A DNA stretch of 64,000 nt, from positions 44,713 to 108,712 of the forward strand of contig JAVBJT010000024.1 in assembly GCA_031546845.1 (NCBI GenBank). Reading direction: 5' to 3'. Made by a program: the position numbers and the translations under genes. The first letter of the stretch is position 1, and the number at the start of each line of letters is the position of its first letter. Source of the DNA: Azoarcus sp031546845. Lineage in GTDB: Bacteria; Pseudomonadota; Gammaproteobacteria; Burkholderiales; Rhodocyclaceae. Below, piece after piece: positions 60,413-64,000 of the stretch. The notes under the pieces were generated by a model. That model searched no databases. It was not told where the DNA came from and saw nothing but the letters and a program-made list of their open reading frames with translations.

Positions 60413-61375
60413 ATGCCTTTCGCTTTGCCCGACTTTTCCGCCGGCCGTCTTGTTGTTGCCGGCGATGCGATGCTCGATCGTTACTGGCATGGTTCGACGA
60501 CGCGGATTTCGCCGGAAGCGCCGGTGCCGGTGGTAAAGGTGGAGGGCGACGAGTTCCGCGCCGGTGGCGCGGGCAACGTGGCGCTCAATGCCACCGCGCT
60601 GGGTGCGCAAACCGCGTTGGTGGCGCTGGTGGGGCGTGACGAGGCGGCCGGTTTGCTGCGTGAGCGCCTGGAGGCGGGCCATGTGGTGTGTCATTTGCTG
60701 GAGGCGCCGCAGCACCCGACGATTACCAAGTTGCGCATCATCAGCCGCCACCAGCAATTGATCCGACTCGATTTCGAGGATAACTTCGCCGTGCTTGAAT
60801 CGGCCGGCATCGAGCAGGCGTTCGAGGCCGCGTTGCCGGGGGCTGGCGCGGCGATTCTGTCCGATTACGGCAAGGGCACGTTGGCGCAGGCCGCGGGCTT
60901 GATTCGCGTTGCCCGCGAACGCGGCGTGCCGGTCGTGGTCGATCCCAAGGGAACGGATTTCGGCCGCTATAGTGGCGCGACGGTGATTACGCCGAATCTG
61001 ACGGAGTTCGAGGCGGTTGTCGGCCATTGCGCCGACGATGCCACGCTGGTAGCGCGCGGTGAGGCGCTGCGCGATGCGCTCGATCTGACGGCGTTGCTGG
61101 TGACGCGCTCGGAGCGCGGTGTGACGCTGCTCGAACGCGGGCACGCGCCGTTGCATTTGCCCACACGTGCGCGCGATGTGTTCGACGTAACCGGCGCGGG
61201 CGATACCGTGGTGGCCGTGCTCGGCGCGGGCCTGGCCTGCGGGCTGACGCTGGCCGAGGCGACGGCGGTGGCGAACGCGGCGGCGGGCGTGGTTGTCGGC
61301 AAGCTTGGCACCGCCACGGTGAGCCGCGCGGAACTGGCTCAAAGCCTGGCCGAAAGCGCGGTCGCCGCGCCATGA
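60413..61375 (+). CDS. hldA: D-glycero-beta-D-manno-heptose-7-phosphate kinase (separate HldE kinase domain)
   Basis: 320 residues from ATG 60413 (MPFALPDFSAGRLVVAGDAMLDRYW); a TTG 18 bases earlier is unneeded. PfkB-family: EFRAGGAGNVALNATALG, ILSDYGKGTLAQ, KGTDFGRYSGATVITPNLTE (kept under its start PKGTDFGRY) and the terminal DVTGAGDTVVAVLGAGLA. It lacks the C-terminal adenylyltransferase of bifunctional HldE, so HldC must be encoded elsewhere. First gene of the heptose cluster. Confidence 0.93.
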   Translation: MPFALPDFSAGRLVVAGDAMLDRYWHGSTTRISPEAPVPVVKVEGDEFRAGGAGNVALNATALGAQTALVALVGRDEAAGLLRERLEAGHVVCHLLEAPQHPTITKLRIISRHQQLIRLDFEDNFAVLESAGIEQAFEAALPGAGAAILSDYGKGTLAQAAGLIRVARERGVPVVVDPKGTDFGRYSGATVITPNLTEFEAVVGHCADDATLVARGEALRDALDLTALLVTRSERGVTLLERGHAPLHLPTRARDVFDVTGAGDTVVAVLGAGLACGLTLAEATAVANAAAGVVVGKLGTATVSRAELAQSLAESAVAAP

Positions 61376-61400
61376 CATTGAAGAATAGGGGGAAGACAGC

Positions 61401-62372
61401 ATGATTATCGTGACCGGCGGCGCCGGCTTCATCGGCAGTAATCTCGTGCGTGGGCTGAACGAGCGTGGTATCGACGACATTCTGGTGGTCGACGATCTCA
61501 GCGACGGGCGCAAGTGCCTGAATCTGGCCGATGCCCATATCCGCGACTACATGGACAAGGACGATTTTCTCGCCCGCATCGAGGCCGGCAAGGATTTGGC
61601 CGGCGGCGCGGTTCAGGCCGTGTTCCACGAGGGCGCCTGTTCTTCCACGACGGAGTGGGACGGCCGCTTCGTCATGCGGGTCAACTACGAATACACCAAG
61701 GCGCTGCTGGGCTGGTGCGTGGCGCGCAAAACGCCGCTGATCTATGCCTCGTCGGCGTCGGTGTATGGCATGGGGCCGACGTTCCGCGAGGCGCGCGAAT
61801 TCGAGTGTCCGTTGAACATGTACGCGTACTCCAAATTTTTGTTCGATTGCCACCTACGCCCGCAGTTGATCGGGGCTGGACTTGGCAGCCAGGTTGTCGG
61901 TTTGCGCTATTTCAACGTCTATGGTCCGCGCGAACAACATAAGGGCAGCATGGCGAGCGTGGCCTACCATTTCCACCAGCAGTTGAAGGAGTCGGGCCGT
62001 GTGCGTTTGTTCGAGGGGTCGGACGGTTACGGCCCGGGCGAGCAGCGGCGCGATTTCATCCACGTGGATGATGTCGTCGCGGTCAATCTGTGGCTGCTGG
62101 AGCATCCCGAGGTGTCCGGCGTTTTCAACGTCGGCACCGGGCGCGCGCAAAGCTTCAACGATGTCGCCCGCGCCGCGATCAAGTGGTCCAGGGCGCACGG
62201 CGAGGCGGGCGGCATCGACTACAGTCCCTTGCCGGATCACCTGCGCGGGCGCTACCCGAGTTTTACCGAGGCCGACATGGGCGCGTTGCGCGCCGCCGGC
62301 TACGACCGCCCGTTCATGAACGTGGAAACCGGCGTGCCGCGCTATCTGGACTGGCTCGCGGAGCGGGACTGA
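61401..62372 (+). CDS. hldD: ADP-glyceromanno-heptose 6-epimerase
   Basis: 323 residues. Extended SDR with GGAGFIGSNLVRGLNE, the DDLSDGRKCLNL region, the FHEGACSSTTEWDG segment diagnostic of HldD, catalytic YAYSKFLFD and FNVYGPREQHKGSMASV. Converts ADP-D-glycero- to ADP-L-glycero-D-manno-heptose for the LPS inner core. 25 bases after hldA. Confidence 0.97.
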   Translation: MIIVTGGAGFIGSNLVRGLNERGIDDILVVDDLSDGRKCLNLADAHIRDYMDKDDFLARIEAGKDLAGGAVQAVFHEGACSSTTEWDGRFVMRVNYEYTKALLGWCVARKTPLIYASSASVYGMGPTFREAREFECPLNMYAYSKFLFDCHLRPQLIGAGLGSQVVGLRYFNVYGPREQHKGSMASVAYHFHQQLKESGRVRLFEGSDGYGPGEQRRDFIHVDDVVAVNLWLLEHPEVSGVFNVGTGRAQSFNDVARAAIKWSRAHGEAGGIDYSPLPDHLRGRYPSFTEADMGALRAAGYDRPFMNVETGVPRYLDWLAERD

Positions 62373-62386
62373 GCGCCGGAGAGCGA

Positions 62387-63469
62387 ATGCCGATGACGTC
62401 CCCGGCCCCGGTACGCACGGAGCGCCTTCCCCGCATTCTCGTCGTCGGCCCCTCCTGGGTCGGCGATATGGTAATGGCGCAAAGCCTGTTCATTGCGCTG
62501 GGCGGCGGTGAGCGCTGCGATATCGATGTGCTCGCACCGGGGTGGTCGCTGCCGATTCTGGCGCGCATGCCGCAGGTACGCGCGGGCATTGCCATGCCGT
62601 TGGGCCACGGCCAGTTCGGCCTGGGTACGCGCTGGCGGATCGGGCGCGAGCTGGCGGCGAATGCTTACGATCAGGCGATCGTGCTGCCCGGTTCGCTCAA
62701 ATCGGCGCTGGCGCCGTTTTTCGCCGGCATCGCGCGTCGCACCGGTTTTCGCGGCGAAATGCGCTATGGCCTGCTCAACGATCTGCGCCCTTTGGATAAA
62801 GTCGCGCTGCCGATGACGGTGCAGCGCTTCGTCGCGCTCGCCCGCCCGGCCGGAGCGCCGCTGCCGGAGCCTTTTCCACTGCCGCGGCTGATTGCCGATG
62901 CGGCCAACCAGGCGCGGCTGCGCGCCGAGCTGGGGTTGAGCGCCGAACGTCCGGCCATCGCCTTCATGCCCGGCGCCGAATACGGTCCGGCCAAGCAATG
63001 GCCGCTGGATCATTTCGCCACGCTGGCGAAGCAGCTTGCCGCGCGCGGCAACGAAATCTGGGTGCTCGGTTCGGACAAGGACCGCGCTGGCGGCGAGGTC
63101 ATCGCCGCCGGCAACCCCGAGGTACGCAACCTTGCCGGCCGCACCCAATTGGGCGATGCGGTCGATCTGCTGGCGATGGCCGATGCCGCCGTCACCAACG
63201 ATTCCGGCCTGATGCACGTGGCCGCCGCGCTCGATGCGCCACTGGTGGCGATCTACGGTTCGTCCAGCCCGGAACACACGCCGCCGCTGTCGCCCAAGGT
63301 GGCGCTGCGCACGCTGCGGCTCGACTGCTCGCCCTGCTACGAACGCGTCTGCCCGCTTGGCCATACGCGTTGTCTGGTCGATATCACCCCGCAGAGCGTG
63401 CTGGACGCGCTCAATGCGCTCGCGCCCGATACGCCCGGTGGTAGCGTGGCGGCGGTAACGAGGAACTGA
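62387..63469 (+). CDS. waaF: ADP-heptose:LPS heptosyltransferase II
   Basis: 360 residues from ATG 62387 (after GGAGAGCGA). GT9 family: ILVVGPSWVGDMVMAQSLF, PGSLKSALAPFFAGIARRTGF, MPGAEYGPAKQWPLDHFA, GSDKDRAGGEVI, AMADAAVTNDSGLMHVAAALD and CSPCYERVCPLGHTRCL. Adds the second heptose to the core. The frame's earlier start at 62090 lies in hldD. Confidence 0.96.
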   Translation: MPMTSPAPVRTERLPRILVVGPSWVGDMVMAQSLFIALGGGERCDIDVLAPGWSLPILARMPQVRAGIAMPLGHGQFGLGTRWRIGRELAANAYDQAIVLPGSLKSALAPFFAGIARRTGFRGEMRYGLLNDLRPLDKVALPMTVQRFVALARPAGAPLPEPFPLPRLIADAANQARLRAELGLSAERPAIAFMPGAEYGPAKQWPLDHFATLAKQLAARGNEIWVLGSDKDRAGGEVIAAGNPEVRNLAGRTQLGDAVDLLAMADAAVTNDSGLMHVAAALDAPLVAIYGSSSPEHTPPLSPKVALRTLRLDCSPCYERVCPLGHTRCLVDITPQSVLDALNALAPDTPGGSVAAVTRN

Positions 63470-63476
63470 CACGGCG

Positions 63477-64000
63477 GTGCGCGTACTCATCGTCAAAACC
63501 TCGTCGCTTGGCGACGTCATCCACACGCTACCGGCCGTGACCGAGGCCGCCCGCGCCATCGACGGTCTGCATTTCGATTGGGTGGTTGAAGAAAGCTTTG
63601 CCGAGATTCCCACTTGGCACCCTGCAGTGGCGCGCGTCGTTCCGGTCGCGTTGCGGCGCTGGCGCAAGCACCCGCTACGGGCGTGGAGGGGCGGCGAATG
63701 GCGCGCCTTTACCGCTGCATTGGCTGCCGAACGCTACGACGCGGTGATCGATGCCCAAGGGCTGCTGAAAAGCGCCTGGCTTACCCGCTACGCTGCCGCG
63801 CCGGTGCATGGCCTGGACCGCCATTCGGCGCGTGAGCCGCTTGCCAGCCTGTTCTACCGCCATCGCCATGCCGTGCCCTGGGGGCGCCACGCCGTGCTGC
63901 GGGTGCGAGAGCTGTTTGCCCAGGCGCTTGGCTACCCGTTGCCGGAGAGCACGGTGGAGAAGGGCAGCGGTGATGAGGTTTGCAGCTACGGCCTGGACCG
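63477..64000 (+). CDS. waaC: ADP-heptose:LPS heptosyltransferase I, 5' part only (cut by window edge)
   Basis: A GTG at 63477, 7 bases after the waaF stop, opens a frame of 174 residues that runs off the end. It reads MRVLIVKTSSLGDVIHTLPA, FDWVVEESFAEIPTWHPAV, YDAVIDAQGLLKSAWLTRYA and VHGLDRHSAREPLASLFY, the standard WaaC N-terminal GT9 domain that binds Kdo2-lipid A. About 150 further residues lie outside. Confidence 0.92.
   Translation, partial: MRVLIVKTSSLGDVIHTLPAVTEAARAIDGLHFDWVVEESFAEIPTWHPAVARVVPVALRRWRKHPLRAWRGGEWRAFTAALAAERYDAVIDAQGLLKSAWLTRYAAAPVHGLDRHSAREPLASLFYRHRHAVPWGRHAVLRVRELFAQALGYPLPESTVEKGSGDEVCSYGLD

Overview
The window is a chromosomal segment of a Gram-negative bacterium, most likely a betaproteobacterium (Rhodocyclales/Nitrosomonadales-like). 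The argument is gene order plus outer-membrane machinery: rpmH-rnpA-yidD-yidC-mnmE divergent from dnaA-dnaN-gyrB with no recF between dnaN and gyrB; ybgC-tolQRAB-pal-cpoB followed by queE-queC; lolB-ispE-tRNA-Gln-prs-rplY-pth-ychF; rsmD-coaD-ferredoxin and two M16 peptidases divergent from ftsY-ftsE-ftsX; and an hldA-hldD-waaF-waaC inner-core LPS cluster. Species cannot be fixed from the sequence.

Layout. 1-3.8 kb: the start of an RND efflux pair (permease cut by the window edge, lipoprotein adaptor) and a two-gene nucleotide-sugar acetyltransferase unit. 3.8-7.9 kb: an AEC carrier, hslVU protease and a repeated STAS protein. 8.3-14.9 kb: Tol-Pal and queuosine genes, then tRNA-Lys. 15.3-22.1 kb: ychF-pth-rplY-prs, tRNA-Gln, ispE-lolB and a TPR protein, all on the minus strand. 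22.4-34.9 kb: mutM, a dynamin-like GTPase, ferredoxin-coaD-rsmD, the M16 pair, ftsYEX and ahpCF. 35-44.3 kb: the replication-origin neighbourhood. 51.4-64 kb: an OsmC-YcaO fusion, xth, pyrE, an O-antigen-ligase-like membrane protein, a sirtuin, a ZnuA-like protein and LPS heptose genes.

The one clearly accessory stretch is about 44.4-51.4 kb, between gyrB and the OsmC-YcaO gene. It is visibly more A/T rich than its flanks. At its gyrB side lies a sequence that looks like the 3' part of a tRNA gene. It carries a two-gene, stop-start-overlapping operon: a 1625-residue protein that joins an N-terminal NACHT (STAND-type) NTPase, a long uncharacterised middle and a C-terminal AAA/ABC-type ATPase of the PtuA/COG3950 kind, and then a 271-residue HNH nuclease of the PtuB/TIGR02646 kind. 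I read this as a Septu-like ATPase-nuclease pair that has acquired a NACHT switch, and therefore as a candidate anti-phage or anti-plasmid system. It is the most interesting item here; that function is inference, not shown.

Smaller points of note: rnpA has no ATG, GTG or TTG ahead of its conserved N-terminal segment; a perfect 7-1-7 palindrome of Fur/PerR type precedes ahpC; rpmH (44 residues) and the edge-truncated efflux permease and waaC are real genes; several intrinsic terminators and promoters are clear enough to mark.
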